DNA of 64,000 nucleotides from Mesorhizobium sp. NFR06 (GCF_900115245.1 NZ_FOVT01000001.1:1-64000), one strand, 5' to 3'; shown: positions 33,598 through 43,525, numbered from the stretch's first letter. Notes: generated from the letters alone by a model not told the origin. Program-made: numbers and translations.

Positions 33598-34812
33598 ATG
33601 CAGCCGAATTGGATCAAGACCAGAAGCCTCTTGGACGTGGCCATCGTCACGGTCGTATCGATCATCGCTCTGTGGATGGCCGAGGTCTATCTGAGCACGT
33701 TGTGGAACCTCGACGGCAGGGGATTTTCCGAGCTTTCGCGCAGGCTTCCCTACTGGGACTTCACCAACCTCTGGGCTGGTTCGCGCATGGCAATCGACGG
33801 CCACGTTGCTACCCTCTTCGACGTGGATGCCTACCGCGCGGCGTTGCGCGACATGTTCTCGCCCGACCTTCCAAATCAGGAATGGAGCTATCCGCCGAAC
33901 ATCCTGTTGCTCGGCGTTCCGCTTGCCACCTTGCCGATCCTGCCCGCTTACCTGATCTGGACGGTTGGGACCATTGTGTGCCTGTGGCTGGCGATCCGGC
34001 CGCTGAAGCTCGGAGCGGCCTTGGAACTGGCGATTGTCTTGAGTCCCGCCGTGATGTGGAACTCGGTCTTCGGCCAGAACGGCGCGCTGACGACTGCTCT
34101 GTTGATCGGCGGCCTCGCCGTAGCGCCCAGGCGTCCGCTGCTGGCCGGAATTCTGTTCGGCATGCTGACGATTAAGCCGCACCTTGGCATTCTCGTGCCC
34201 TTCTGCCTGCTCGCCAGCCGCAACTGGCGGGCCATCTTCGCCGCCATCGCGACCACGATGGTGATCGCCGTCGCCACAAGCCTGTTCTTCGGCTTCGATG
34301 TCTGGCGGTTGTTCCTGACCGAAACCCGTCCCTTGATGACCGCGATCATGGAGGCGCCTTATCCGCAGCCTTATCAATACAACGCGATAACTGTGTTTTT
34401 CACGGCAAGAGCAATCGGCTTCGGGCTGACCGCCGCCTATGGCGTGCAGGCGGTCGCGACCGTCGCTTCCATTGCCGCGGCGATCTGGCTCTGGTGGCCG
34501 GGGCGCCTGGTTTCGCATCAGGAACGCGTGGCGCTTACCGGTGTCCTTGCTATCCTGGCCACGCCCTATGGCTACACCTACGACGCGATCGGTGTGGCCA
34601 TAGCGGTCGCGATGCTCGCCACAATGGTTTCAAGGCCGCCTCGACTGATACTGGCGATTTGCTGGCTCTGGCCCTTCGTCACGCATTTTTTCACCTGGGG
34701 CGGATATTGCGTCGCTGTCCTGATCCCGCTGTTCCTGGCTGCGTGGATGCTGCTTTCGATATGGACGAGAGGCCGGAAGGCTGAAATGTCCGGAGAGCCA
34801 TCCCTGGTGTAG
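33598..34812 (+). CDS. GT87-type (DUF2029) membrane glycosyltransferase-like protein
   Basis: A 404-residue protein with about nine to ten membrane segments. The N-terminal periplasmic loop contains YWDFTNLWAGSRMAIDG (about 46-62) with conserved Asp residues typical of DUF2029/GT87 polyprenyl-phosphate mannosyltransferases. The acceptor is unknown. It is alone on the plus strand and faces the lipid-linked sugar cassette at 35.1-38.2 kb, so a shared envelope role is possible. Confidence 0.75.
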   Translation: MQPNWIKTRSLLDVAIVTVVSIIALWMAEVYLSTLWNLDGRGFSELSRRLPYWDFTNLWAGSRMAIDGHVATLFDVDAYRAALRDMFSPDLPNQEWSYPPNILLLGVPLATLPILPAYLIWTVGTIVCLWLAIRPLKLGAALELAIVLSPAVMWNSVFGQNGALTTALLIGGLAVAPRRPLLAGILFGMLTIKPHLGILVPFCLLASRNWRAIFAAIATTMVIAVATSLFFGFDVWRLFLTETRPLMTAIMEAPYPQPYQYNAITVFFTARAIGFGLTAAYGVQAVATVASIAAAIWLWWPGRLVSHQERVALTGVLAILATPYGYTYDAIGVAIAVAMLATMVSRPPRLILAICWLWPFVTHFFTWGGYCVAVLIPLFLAAWMLLSIWTRGRKAEMSGEPSLV

Positions 34813-34866
34813 CGGTCCAAGGCCCCGCATGCGTTTGATGCTGACCGCAGCGCGAAGTCAGCCTTG

Positions 34867-34971
34867 GAGCAATTCCAGGAAAAGTGTGACACGGTTTTCC
34901 GTCAGGAATTGCGTCAAAACAAAGAGATAGAGCGTTTCGCCGTTTCCGTGAAACTGTGAAATGCTCCTAGG
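34867..34971. repeat. two-module palindromic repeat between convergent glycosyltransferase genes
   Basis: GAGCAATTCCAGGAAAAGTGTG pairs imperfectly with CACGGTTTTCC...GGAATTGC; a TCAAAACAAAGAGATAGAGC linker and a second hairpin (GAGCGTTTC ... GAAATGCTC) follow. The first module matches the palindrome at 8648-8690, the linker and second half resemble the RIME-like repeats. The rest of the gap to 35088 shows no gene. Confidence 0.65.
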
Positions 34972-35088
34972 ACCGACATCGCGCGATGGCCGCGAAAGGA
35001 GCGCGAACAGAATGATTGCGCAGGCCGTCTGGGCTTCCACGGTTTCGGCCGCCTTTACCCCTCGCTGTTCGCGAGGATGGCCGCCGTA

Positions 35089-36663
35089 TCAATTTGCGGC
35101 CACGGCGGGTCGCTGCCCCTGGCTCATTGCAGGGTTGCGCAGCAGCACCTGTACCTCGTCATCCTCGGCGATCTCCCGGTAGTTTCGCATGAAGTTGACG
35201 TAGTCCTGCCACCGGGACAGCTCCGCGTTCCATTCCTTGTCGTCTTTCTCGACGATTATCACGGTGGGCTGTTTGGTTTCGAGTTCGGCGAGCTTGTCAT
35301 CGATGTAGCGATCCGCGACCTGCCGGTAGTGGCTCGCGGCCTCCTCGTTGCCGTTCCGGGCCTCGACCACCGAGAAATAGAAGGCATATCCGCCAAGCCA
35401 GTCGCTGCAATAGCCCGATATCCATCGTCCACCAAGCATGCGTGCCAGCGGATGGCCCGCCGCAATATGGGTGCCGACAAGCGCGATGGTCGGCTGCTGA
35501 GTCGCGGACTTGACCTTGGCGGCAAGCTCGGCATTTGGTTTCAGCGTTTGCATGAATGGGATCGCGGCGCCCACGATGACGGCGACCAGCAGCGCCTTGC
35601 GCCCCGGTTCCATTGCCGGGCCTGGCGATGGGTATGTCGTTGGGTTGACTTGTGCCGTCCTCACCAGAAGCGCCGCCAGGATCAGGGTAATCGCCGGAAA
35701 AGCATGGTAGGGCCAGCCCTTGGCTTGATAGATCAGCGGCACGGTCGCGGCCAGCGAAGCGAGCGTGAACACAGCGACCAGCGGCGACAGCGGCAATCCC
35801 GGCCGAAGAAAGCGCAGCATCAGGAGCGCGGCCAGATAGATAGGCGAGTAGGTCGTCAGCAGCGCTTGCATGTTCTCCACACGCATGTAGGTGTCGGCCA
35901 GTATCGGGTAGATGACGCCGAGGAATTCCGGATAGAAATGCAACACGGCGACGAGATAGGCGACGCAAACCAGGCCGATCGCCCAGTACTCGACGGCGAA
36001 AAGCGTCCGGATCGACCGGCGGCTCCAGGCCGCGTAGAGAGCCGGAACGAGCACGACCAGTGCATAGTAGGGCTTCACCAGAACCAGCACGCTCCCGCTA
36101 AGCCCGGCAACAACGGCCGTCGGAACGCTTGGCACGCGTCCTTCGATCGGCGCCGCGCGCCACGCCGTCAGTACCAGCACCGGCAAAAACAGCGCGATCC
36201 CCAGTTGCTCCCGTTCGGTGAAAGCATTGCCCGGGAAAATGACAAGCAGGGCCAGGAACAGGGGTAACATTGGAAACAGCGCGCGGTTCTCGGCAAAACC
36301 GGCCTGCCTGGCGATCAGCGCGGCAAAGCCCAATCCTGCCAGGCAGATCGCATAGCTGTAGGCATGAACCGCCACTTCCGGCGACATGCCGACCTTGTGC
36401 GCGAGCGCCACCGCCGGCATGAACATCCAAGGCGTGAAAGGCGGATTGACTTCGAAAACGTCGACATAGAGTCGTGATCCGGCAAGTATCTGCTCGCACA
36501 TGGTGATCACCCAGCTGGTGTCGGGTATGACGCCCCATCGCATCTGCCAGGGAACGGCGGCTGCCAGCACCAGCAGGAGGCAAAGAACCACGGTCCATGG
36601 CTGCGTGTCGCGCGCGTCGCCGATCGGCGCGTCGGCTGGTGACCTGTCCGGGACGAGGGTCAT
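35089..36663 (-). CDS. polytopic membrane protein, probable GT-C type glycosyltransferase
   Basis: A 524-residue protein with roughly ten membrane segments and a soluble C-terminal region (about 380-524). The first periplasmic loop has DVFEVNPPFTPWMFMPA (about 68-84); Asp/Glu residues there are typical of GT-C sugar transferases that use polyprenyl-phosphate sugars. It overlaps gtrA by four bases, and a GT2 gene lies before that, so the three probably make, flip and transfer a lipid-linked sugar. No closer family is recognised. Confidence 0.65.
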   Translation of the reverse strand: MTLVPDRSPADAPIGDARDTQPWTVVLCLLLVLAAAVPWQMRWGVIPDTSWVITMCEQILAGSRLYVDVFEVNPPFTPWMFMPAVALAHKVGMSPEVAVHAYSYAICLAGLGFAALIARQAGFAENRALFPMLPLFLALLVIFPGNAFTEREQLGIALFLPVLVLTAWRAAPIEGRVPSVPTAVVAGLSGSVLVLVKPYYALVVLVPALYAAWSRRSIRTLFAVEYWAIGLVCVAYLVAVLHFYPEFLGVIYPILADTYMRVENMQALLTTYSPIYLAALLMLRFLRPGLPLSPLVAVFTLASLAATVPLIYQAKGWPYHAFPAITLILAALLVRTAQVNPTTYPSPGPAMEPGRKALLVAVIVGAAIPFMQTLKPNAELAAKVKSATQQPTIALVGTHIAAGHPLARMLGGRWISGYCSDWLGGYAFYFSVVEARNGNEEAASHYRQVADRYIDDKLAELETKQPTVIIVEKDDKEWNAELSRWQDYVNFMRNYREIAEDDEVQVLLRNPAMSQGQRPAVAAN

Positions 36664-37166
36664 CGGCTCCCTCCTTCGGGGTAGAGGGGACTGCCGGAAT
36701 TCATTGGGTCGCTTCCCAAGAAGACAAACTTTCGCAAGGCCACGAAGTTCAGAACCGGCACCAGGATGGAAGCCATCGCCACCGGCACCGACGACGGGAA
36801 TCCGGCGAGATCGGTGAGGATCGAGGCCAACCCGACGGAGAGGAGAAATCCGACCGCGGTGGCACAGGCGAAGCGGACGATTTCGAAGCCAGCCGCTCCG
36901 TCAGAGACAAACGTCACGAAGCGATGCCCGCAATAGGAAAAAACGGACCCGGCGCCGTAGGCGACGACCGAGCCGATCGCCGCCGGCAGGCCGAAACGGT
37001 CCGAAAGCACAAGCGTTCCCACAGCATAGATCAGGGTCGACAGGCCGCCGATAGCGGCAAACCGCAGGACGCGCGCGGGCTCTGAACGACCCATCACCCA
37101 TGACCGGAATGGATGCTTCACGGAGCTCGTGCTTGCGGTAGCGGCAAACGTGCTTGCGGATTTCAT
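36660..37166 (-). CDS. GtrA family membrane protein (lipid-linked sugar flippase)
   Basis: A 168-residue protein with four membrane segments; RFAAIGGLSTLIYAVGTLVL (about 35-54) and FSYCGHRFVTF (about 80-90) are the GtrA signature. GtrA proteins are thought to flip polyprenyl-phosphate-linked sugars. It is 14 bp from the GT2 gene upstream and overlaps the membrane transferase gene downstream. Confidence 0.85.
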   Translation of the reverse strand: MKSASTFAATASTSSVKHPFRSWVMGRSEPARVLRFAAIGGLSTLIYAVGTLVLSDRFGLPAAIGSVVAYGAGSVFSYCGHRFVTFVSDGAAGFEIVRFACATAVGFLLSVGLASILTDLAGFPSSVPVAMASILVPVLNFVALRKFVFLGSDPMNSGSPLYPEGGSR

Positions 37167-37180
37167 CGCCTGCCGCCAAC

Positions 37181-38218
37181 TCAGCCAAGCCGCCGTTCGC
37201 GCGCCGCCGGCATCCGATCCCTCGGCGCTTCGCCGTTTTTCATCGCCGCGATCGCTTCCTCAAAACCGGTCAGGCGGTCGACCACATAGAGCGGCCTCCG
37301 CTTCACCTCGGCGTGGATGCCGCCGACGTAGAGGCCGATGATGCCGGTCATGAAGAGATTGATGCCCGACAGGAAGGAAACGATCATCACCGTCGATGTC
37401 CAGCCATGGACGACCCCGCTGGCAAACAGCCAAGAAAACAGGGCGTAGACACCAAGCAGGGCGGCAAGACCTGAGATCGCGAGACCCGACCACAGCGCCA
37501 GCCGCAGAGGCTTGTCGGAAAAGCTGATGACGCCATGGACCGCCAGCCGCACCATTTTCCAGAACGGATATTTGGTTTCGCCGGCCGCTCGCTCGGGTCG
37601 TTCGAACGACACCGCCGTCTGCTTGAAACCCATCCAGCCGAACATGCCGCGCACGAAGCGGTCGCGCTCCGGCATCTGCTTGAAGGTATCCAGGGCCTTT
37701 CTTCCCACGAGGCGGAAGTCGCCGACGTCGCGAGGGATGGTCACCGAAGTCATCTGTTCGAGGGCGCGGTAGAAGAGGCTGGCGCTCGCACGCTTGAATA
37801 GCGTTTCGCCCTGGCGTCTGGTGCGGCGGGCATAGACGATCTCATAGCCTTCTTTCCACTTGGCGATGAGGTCGAGCACCACTTCGGGCGGATCCTGCAA
37901 GTCCGCATCCATGACCACCACGGCATCGCCGGCAGCCGCGTCCATGCCGGCGGTGATGGCGATCTGGTGGCCGAAATTGCGTGACAGTTCGATCAGCCGG
38001 AAGCGTGGATCCGAAGCGGCCATGCCGCGCAGGAAGATGACGCTTGTGTCCCGGCTGCCATCGTCGACGAAGATGGCCTCGGCGCTGGCGTCGAGCTTGT
38101 CGAGCAGCGCTGAGATACGCCGCACGAGCAGCGGCAGCACCGCCTCTTCGTTGAAGATCGGAACGACCAGGGAATAGACCGGGGCTTCGCGGCCCGCGGC
38201 ATTGCTCGCGTTGATCAC
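37181..38218 (-). CDS. GT2 polyprenyl-phosphate glycosyltransferase (GtrB-like)
   Basis: A 345-residue GT2 enzyme. N-terminal YSLVVPIFNEEAVLPLLV, FVDDGSRDTS and VVMDADLQDPPE (nucleotide-sugar and metal binding, about 15-115) are followed by two C-terminal membrane segments (about 245-265 and 280-305). This is the layout of GtrB/DPM1-type enzymes that load a sugar onto undecaprenyl phosphate. It starts the three-gene cassette. The actual sugar is unknown. Confidence 0.87.
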   Translation of the reverse strand: MINASNAAGREAPVYSLVVPIFNEEAVLPLLVRRISALLDKLDASAEAIFVDDGSRDTSVIFLRGMAASDPRFRLIELSRNFGHQIAITAGMDAAAGDAVVVMDADLQDPPEVVLDLIAKWKEGYEIVYARRTRRQGETLFKRASASLFYRALEQMTSVTIPRDVGDFRLVGRKALDTFKQMPERDRFVRGMFGWMGFKQTAVSFERPERAAGETKYPFWKMVRLAVHGVISFSDKPLRLALWSGLAISGLAALLGVYALFSWLFASGVVHGWTSTVMIVSFLSGINLFMTGIIGLYVGGIHAEVKRRPLYVVDRLTGFEEAIAAMKNGEAPRDRMPAARERRLG

Positions 38219-38287
38219 CTGCTGCTCCCAACCCCGGAGTTGGGCACAACCTATTCGGGATTGCCTAAGGTGCCGTTAACCGGATGG

Positions 38288-39247
38288 TCACAGCTTCCTC
38301 AGCGCCACTTCCTCGATCAGGTGGTTGGCGCCCTTGCGCAGGATGAGATCGGCCCGCGCCCTGGTCGGCAGGATGTTCTCGCGCAGGTTCTTCAGGTTGA
38401 TGTTGGCCCACAGCCCCTCGGCGATGGCGCGCGCGGCATCCTGCGAAAGCTGCGAATAGCGGTGGAAGAAGGAGTCCGGATTGCGGAAGGCGGTCTCGCG
38501 CAGCCGCATGAAGCGCTGGATGTACCACTGATGGATCAGCTTCTCGTCGGCATCGATATAAATGGCGAAATCGAAGAAGTCGGACAGGAAGGGCACGATC
38601 TTGCCGTCCTTCGGCAGCTTGCCCGGCTGCAGCACGTTGATGCCTTCGAAGATCAGGATGTCCGGCCGGTCGATGGTGACGAACTCACCGGGAATGACGT
38701 CGTAGGTCAGGTGCGAATAGACCGGCGCGCGGACGCTGCTTTGCGCCGACTTGATGCCGGACAGGAACCTGAGCAGCGCGCCGACGTCGTAACTCTCGGG
38801 GAACCCCTTGCGCTCCATCAGGTTCTCGCGCCGCAGGATCTCGTTCGGCAACAGGAAGCCGTCGGTGGTGATGAGGTCGACCTTCGGGCTCGACGGCCAA
38901 CGCGCCAGCAGTTCCTTGAGCACGCGGGCCGTGGTCGATTTGCCGACCGCCACCGACCCGGCGATGCCGATGATGAAAGGTGTCTTGACGACGTCCTGCG
39001 CATTGAAGAAGGCCTGGCGCTGCCGGAACAGAAGCTGGCTCGCCTCGACATGCGCCGAAAGCAGCCGCGACAGCGAAAGGTAGATGCGCTTGACCTCTTC
39101 GAGGTCGACCGGGTCGTTGAGCGAGCGCAGCCGCTCGATCTCGTCCTTGGTCAGCGTCAGCGGCGTGTCGGCGCGGAATTGCGACCATTGCTCGGCGGAG
39201 AAGAAACGATAGGGGGAATACTTCTCGGTCGGGGCCAGCTGGTCCAT
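38288..39247 (-). CDS. coaA: type I pantothenate kinase
   Basis: A 319-residue P-loop kinase for the first step of coenzyme A synthesis. Walker A is [16 protein letters not shown] (about 94-109), and YHPGEF-type and [12 protein letters not shown] blocks are present. It is the last gene of the his string; the hisE-coaA gap carries a RIME-like hairpin, so it may be partly uncoupled from his expression. Confidence 0.96.
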   Translation of the reverse strand: MDQLAPTEKYSPYRFFSAEQWSQFRADTPLTLTKDEIERLRSLNDPVDLEEVKRIYLSLSRLLSAHVEASQLLFRQRQAFFNAQDVVKTPFIIGIAGSVAVGKSTTARVLKELLARWPSSPKVDLITTDGFLLPNEILRRENLMERKGFPESYDVGALLRFLSGIKSAQSSVRAPVYSHLTYDVIPGEFVTIDRPDILIFEGINVLQPGKLPKDGKIVPFLSDFFDFAIYIDADEKLIHQWYIQRFMRLRETAFRNPDSFFHRYSQLSQDAARAIAEGLWANINLKNLRENILPTRARADLILRKGANHLIEEVALRKL

Positions 39248-39264
39248 CGGGTTTCCTGCCCTCC

Positions 39265-39317
39265 TAGAGCATGATGCCGAAAAGTGTGAAGCGGTTTTCG
39301 GGCGACATCATGCTCTA
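39265..39317. repeat. RIME-like hairpin, copy C (hisE-coaA gap)
   Basis: TAGAGCATGATG ... CATCATGCTCTA with inner CCGAAAAGTGTG / CGGTTTTCGG: the second RIME module alone, in the opposite orientation to copies A and B. It nearly fills the 83-bp gap. Confidence 0.75.
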
Positions 39318-39330
39318 TCCGTCTCTTCGA

Positions 39331-39654
39331 TCAGCCCCGGGGTCGGGATGCCTTTTCAGCGACGCCCGAGCGGCTGGTTCGGCCCTCGAGCTCCTTCAGC
39401 ACGTCCTCCAACGGAATGCCCGCCATGCCAAGGACGACCAGCCAATGATATATGAGATCCGCGCTTTCCGAAACGAGGGCCTGCCTGTCGCCGCGGATGG
39501 CGGCGATCACGGTTTCCACGGCCTCCTCGCCGAGTTTCTGCGCCGCCTTGTCCATACCCTTGGCGAACAGTTTTGCCGTCCATGACTCCGGGTCGCCGGA
39601 ATGGGCGCGTTGGCGGATGATCGTTTCCAGCTCGGCGAGCGAAAAGTCTGCCAT
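39331..39654 (-). CDS. hisE: phosphoribosyl-ATP diphosphatase
   Basis: A 107-residue all-alpha NTP-pyrophosphohydrolase for the second step of histidine synthesis. [13 protein letters not shown] and [13 protein letters not shown] are the metal-binding Glu/Asp helices. It follows hisF, separated by a palindromic repeat. Confidence 0.95.
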   Translation of the reverse strand: MADFSLAELETIIRQRAHSGDPESWTAKLFAKGMDKAAQKLGEEAVETVIAAIRGDRQALVSESADLIYHWLVVLGMAGIPLEDVLKELEGRTSRSGVAEKASRPRG

Positions 39655-39675
39655 AATGGTTATCTATCTGCTTGT

Positions 39676-39729
39676 TTAAGCATGATCTTTTCCGAAAACC
39701 GGCTCCCGCTTTTCGGGATCATGCTTTAA
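39676..39729. repeat. palindromic repeat between hisF and hisE
   Basis: TTAAGCATGATC and GATCATGCTTTAA are inverted ends around CCGAAAACCGGCTCCCGCTTTTCGG. Its left end overlaps the hisF stop codon (TAA, 39728-39726). Confidence 0.75.
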
Positions 39730-40517
39730 GCCCGCTGGACGGCCGAGTCCAGCCGCATCGGCAGACCCGCGTTGGCCATATGCGCCTTGGCCTCGGCGAT
39801 GGTGTAGGTGCCGAAATGGAAGATCGAGGCGGCCAGCACCGCGCCGGCATGGCCGTCGCGAATGCCTTCGACCAGGTGATCCAGCGTCCCGACGCCGCCC
39901 GATGCGATCACCGGCACGCGCACCGCGGCGGCAATCGCGCGCGTCAGCGCTATGTCGTAGCCGGCCTTGGTGCCGTCACGGTCCATCGATGTCAAAAGGA
40001 TCTCGCCGGCGCCGCGCTCGACCATCCGCCTCGCGAAATCGACCGCGTCGATGCCGGTCTTCTCACGCCCGCCATGGGTGAAGATCTCCCAGCGGTCCGC
40101 CTTGCCTTCCGCCGACACCTTCTTGGCGTCGATCGCCACCACGATGCACTGGTTGCCGAACTTGTCGGCGGCTTCGGCGACGAAATCCGGGTTGTTCACC
40201 GCCGCCGTGTTGATCGACACCTTGTCGGCACCGGCCAGAAGCAGCCTGCGGATGTCGGCGACCTGGCGCACGCCGCCGCCGACGGTCAGCGGCATGAAGC
40301 ATTGCTCGGCGGTGCGGGCGACGACATCGAAGATCGTTTCGCGGTTGTCGGAAGACGCGGTGATGTCGAGGAAGCAAAGCTCGTCGGCGCCCGCCGCATC
40401 ATAAGCCTTGGCGGCCTCGACCGGGTCGCCGGCATCGACCAGGTCGACGAAATTGACGCCCTTGACCACGCGGCCGTTCTTGACGTCCAGGCACGGGATG
40501 ACGCGGGCCTTCAGCAT
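39726..40517 (-). CDS. hisF: imidazole glycerol phosphate synthase cyclase subunit
   Basis: A 263-residue TIM barrel. Catalytic Asp11 is in [17 protein letters not shown], and the second Asp is in [16 protein letters not shown] (about 130). It cyclises PRFAR using ammonia from HisH. The ATG at 40517 shares one base with the stop of the arginase-family gene (TGATG), so the two are translationally coupled. Confidence 0.96.
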   Translation of the reverse strand: MLKARVIPCLDVKNGRVVKGVNFVDLVDAGDPVEAAKAYDAAGADELCFLDITASSDNRETIFDVVARTAEQCFMPLTVGGGVRQVADIRRLLLAGADKVSINTAAVNNPDFVAEAADKFGNQCIVVAIDAKKVSAEGKADRWEIFTHGGREKTGIDAVDFARRMVERGAGEILLTSMDRDGTKAGYDIALTRAIAAAVRVPVIASGGVGTLDHLVEGIRDGHAGAVLAASIFHFGTYTIAEAKAHMANAGLPMRLDSAVQRA

Positions 40518-41356
40518 CACTTGCCTTCCAGGGTCGAGAGCAGGTCCACCACCAGTTCGCCGACCAGCGGCGGCACATCGCCTTTGGGGTCGAAGGCCGG
40601 ATCGTAGGCGGAAATGGTCATCCCGGCGACGGAGAGCGGACCGGCAAGGCCGCACATCGCGGTGCGCATCTGTTCGGGCGCCGGACCGCCGGGCGTGGTG
40701 TAGCGGTTGGCCTGCAGCGTCTCCGGGTCATGCACGTCGAGGTCGACATGCATGTGGACCCGCCTGGCGCCGTCGGTCTTCAGCCTTTGCGCCGCGCTCT
40801 TCCAGTCCGGACATTCGGTCCGGATGATCGGCAGCTTTTCCAGCAGCTCCTTTTCCGCGCTGTCGAGATCGCGCGCGTTTACCAGGACGCAGCGCGACGG
40901 ATCGACCGGCTTGAAGCCGGGAATCAGGTTCGCCATCGGCCGCCAGCAGAGGCCGAGCACGGTGGCCAGCGCCATGCCGTCGAGGAAGCCGGTGCTGGAG
41001 GTCTCGGGCGTGTTGAGGTCGCCATGCTGGTCCGCCCAGATGATGGCGTCGGCGCCCGCGCCGGCCACGGCACCCGCGCTGGTCAGGCAGTTGCCGGCCA
41101 GCACGATCGGAAACCGGCTCCTGTCGAGCGCGATGCGAACCTCGCCCGAAACGGCGTTGCAGACGGCAAATCCGGTGCCGATCTCGCGCTCCTGATCGTC
41201 CTCGACCACCCTGCCGATGTCATGCACCTCGACGTCGTGGCCGGCGAGCTTCAGCGCCTCGGCCAGCCCGCCCGAGATCAGCGCATCCGGGCCCTGGCCG
41301 CAGCCGCCGTGAAAATGGCCGCTGTCGTAGGATGCCAGGATGATCGAAATATTCAC
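40517..41356 (-). CDS. arginase/ureohydrolase family protein inside the his cluster
   Basis: A 279-residue ureohydrolase-fold protein. Metal motifs two and three are intact: WADQHGDLN (Asp109, His111, Asp113) and [10 protein letters not shown] (Asp205, Asp207). The first motif, usually GGDH, reads AGNC (87-90), so one Mn-binding His is a Cys. Known relatives hydrolyse arginine, agmatine, formiminoglutamate or related guanidino compounds; the substrate here is not predictable. It overlaps hisA by four bases and hisF by one, so it is firmly part of the operon. Confidence 0.85.
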   Translation of the reverse strand: MNISIILASYDSGHFHGGCGQGPDALISGGLAEALKLAGHDVEVHDIGRVVEDDQEREIGTGFAVCNAVSGEVRIALDRSRFPIVLAGNCLTSAGAVAGAGADAIIWADQHGDLNTPETSSTGFLDGMALATVLGLCWRPMANLIPGFKPVDPSRCVLVNARDLDSAEKELLEKLPIIRTECPDWKSAAQRLKTDGARRVHMHVDLDVHDPETLQANRYTTPGGPAPEQMRTAMCGLAGPLSVAGMTISAYDPAFDPKGDVPPLVGELVVDLLSTLEGK

Positions 41357-42099
41357 GGTCTTGCCTCCGCCCTCTCGCCGCGCAGGATCGCCAGCGCTTC
41401 GGCCGGGTCGATACGTCCGTCATATAGGGCGCGGCCCGAGATGGCGCCTTCGAGTTTCTTCGCATCTGGCATGGTCATGCGCACGATATCGGCGATCGAG
41501 GCGAGCCCGCCGGAGGCGATCACCGGAATGGACACCGCCTCGGCGAGGCTGATGGTCGAATCCCAGTTGATGCCGGAAAGCACGCCGTCGCGGTCGATAT
41601 CGGTGTAGATGATGGCCGCCACGCCCGCGCCTTCGAACTTCTTCGCCAGCTCGATGACGCCGAGTTCGGAGGCCTCGGCCCAGCCTTCCACCGCGACCTT
41701 GCCGCCCTTGGCGTCGATGCCGACGGCAACCTTGCCCGGGAAAGTCTTGCAGGCTTGCTTGACCAGTTCCGGCTCGCGCACCGCGACCGTGCCCAAGATG
41801 ACGCGGGCCAGGCCGCGATCCAGCCAGTCCTCGATCTGCGGCAAGGTGCGGATGCCGCCGCCGAGCTGCACCGGGTTCTTCGTCGCCTTCAGGATGGCGC
41901 CGACCGCGGCGCTGTTGACGCTCTGGCCTTTGAAGGCGCCGTTGAGGTCGACGACATGCAGCCACTCAAAACCCTGGTCCTCGAAGGCCTTGGCCTGCGC
42001 TGCAGGATCGTCGTTGTAGATGGTAGCGGTGGCCATGTCGCCATGCTTCAGGCGCACGCATTTGCCGTCCTTGAGGTCAATTGCCGGAAACAGGATCAC
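41353..42099 (-). CDS. hisA: ProFAR isomerase HisA
   Basis: A 248-residue TIM barrel, with the catalytic Asp8 in [16 protein letters not shown] and Asp about 129 in [12 protein letters not shown]. It isomerises ProFAR to PRFAR. The family start is a GTG at 42099, just after the DUF1330 stop; no ATG fits. Confidence 0.95.
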   Translation of the reverse strand: MILFPAIDLKDGKCVRLKHGDMATATIYNDDPAAQAKAFEDQGFEWLHVVDLNGAFKGQSVNSAAVGAILKATKNPVQLGGGIRTLPQIEDWLDRGLARVILGTVAVREPELVKQACKTFPGKVAVGIDAKGGKVAVEGWAEASELGVIELAKKFEGAGVAAIIYTDIDRDGVLSGINWDSTISLAEAVSIPVIASGGLASIADIVRMTMPDAKKLEGAISGRALYDGRIDPAEALAILRGERAEARP

Positions 42100-42101
42100 G
42101 A

Positions 42102-42392
42102 TCAGGCGCCCTCGACGATGACGAAGTGGCCGGTCGATGCAGCCAGCCGGAATTTCGAGGCTTCCTGGTATTCGGGCGACTCGTAGCAAGCGAGCGCCGT
42201 CTCATAGGACTCGAATTCCACCACCACATGGCGGTTGCCTGTCGGCCCCTCCGGACTGGTGTAACGACCGGCGCGGACCGGGAACGTCGCGCCATATTTG
42301 GCGAAGGCCTTGCCATTGGCCTCGATGTATTGCCTGTAGACGTCCGCATCGTGGACATCGATCAGCGCGATCCAATAGCCCTTCTTGCTCAT
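42102..42392 (-). CDS. DUF1330 domain protein
   Basis: A 96-residue ferredoxin-like-fold protein: [20 protein letters not shown] at the N-terminus and [15 protein letters not shown] near the C-terminus are the DUF1330 blocks. Function is unknown. It lies three bases from both hisA (downstream) and hisH (upstream), so it is co-expressed with histidine genes, though it is not part of the pathway. Confidence 0.88.
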   Translation of the reverse strand: MSKKGYWIALIDVHDADVYRQYIEANGKAFAKYGATFPVRAGRYTSPEGPTGNRHVVVEFESYETALACYESPEYQEASKFRLAASTGHFVIVEGA

Positions 42393-42395
42393 CTC

Positions 42396-43046
42396 CTAGG
42401 GCCTCCATTTCAGGAAATTGGTGATCAGCGCCAGGCCGAGCGCCTGGCTCTTTTCGGGATGAAACTGCGTGCCGGCAAGGTTGTCGCGGGCAACGGCGGC
42501 CGTCACCGGGCCGCCATAGTCGGCGGTCGCCAGCACTTCGGCGGAGTCCTTCGCGTCCAGGTGATAGGAATGGACGAAATAGGCATGCAGCCCCTTCGGC
42601 CCGGTCTGGATGCCTGAGAACAGCGGGTGCTTGCGGGTGAGGTCGATCGTGTTCCAGCCGATCTGCGGTATCTTCAGCGCCGGGTCGGCGGGGGTGATTT
42701 CCTTGACGTCGCCGGCGATCCAGCCGAAGCCCTTGGTGACGGTCTTTTCGAGGCCGCGTTGCGACATCAGCTGCATGCCGACGCAGATGCCGAGGAACGG
42801 CCGCGCCTTGCGAAGAGCCACCTCTTCCACCGCCTCCCACATGCCGGCGACCGCGTGCAACCCGGCGGCGCAATCGGCATAGGCGCCGACGCCCGGCAGC
42901 ACGATGCGGTCGGCGCCGCGCACCCGCTCCGCATCGGCCGTAAGCTCGATCGTCACCGCAAGGCCCGCCTCATGCGCGGCGCGCTCGAAGGCCTTGGTGG
43001 CCGAGCGCAGATTGCCCGAGCCATAGTCGATGATCGCTACCCGCAT
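42396..43046 (-). CDS. hisH: imidazole glycerol phosphate synthase glutaminase subunit
   Basis: A 216-residue class I glutamine amidotransferase. The nucleophile is Cys88 in [11 protein letters not shown], and the His/Glu pair is in [10 protein letters not shown] (about 195). It supplies ammonia to HisF. Confidence 0.96.
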   Translation of the reverse strand: MRVAIIDYGSGNLRSATKAFERAAHEAGLAVTIELTADAERVRGADRIVLPGVGAYADCAAGLHAVAGMWEAVEEVALRKARPFLGICVGMQLMSQRGLEKTVTKGFGWIAGDVKEITPADPALKIPQIGWNTIDLTRKHPLFSGIQTGPKGLHAYFVHSYHLDAKDSAEVLATADYGGPVTAAVARDNLAGTQFHPEKSQALGLALITNFLKWRP

Positions 43047-43047
43047 G

Positions 43048-43521
43048 TCAGGGCCTTCCAGGCGTATGGGTCAGTCCCAGCGCCATGCCGGTCTGCGGCG
43101 GACGTGCCAGCGACGCGTCCGGCACGATGCGCGGCATGGCTGCCTGCTCCTCGCCATCGTCGACGGTTTCCAGCACATAGCGGACCTCGGCGTCGCCGAG
43201 ACTGCCGGCCTCGACGACGCCCCATTCCCGCCAGCCGCGCCGGCGCAGCGCCGCGGTGCGCAGGCCCTGCCCTTCGAACCCGATATAAAGCGAGACCAGC
43301 AGCGACAGCATCGATCCGGCCCATTCGAGCCCGAGCCTTTCACCGACCACCGACAGGATCGCCATGACGACGAACGTCAGCGCCGCCTCGATCCACAACC
43401 GGTGCCAGGCGAGCCAGATCGGCGCGACCAAAAAACCCAGCCAGGTGAAGCTGTCGCGCACGAGAATTGTTTCCTCGGCCTTGCGGCCGGCCGGCGGCTG
43501 CATCACGACATAGATCGCCAT
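43048..43521 (-). CDS. DUF2628 membrane protein
   Basis: A 157-residue protein with two to three membrane segments (about 28-45 and 48-85) and a soluble C-terminus. [19 protein letters not shown] is the DUF2628 hallmark. A gene of this kind between hisB and hisH is common in rhizobia; its role is unknown. It is one base from hisH. Confidence 0.85.
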   Translation of the reverse strand: MAIYVVMQPPAGRKAEETILVRDSFTWLGFLVAPIWLAWHRLWIEAALTFVVMAILSVVGERLGLEWAGSMLSLLVSLYIGFEGQGLRTAALRRRGWREWGVVEAGSLGDAEVRYVLETVDDGEEQAAMPRIVPDASLARPPQTGMALGLTHTPGRP

Positions 43522-43525
43522 AGGG

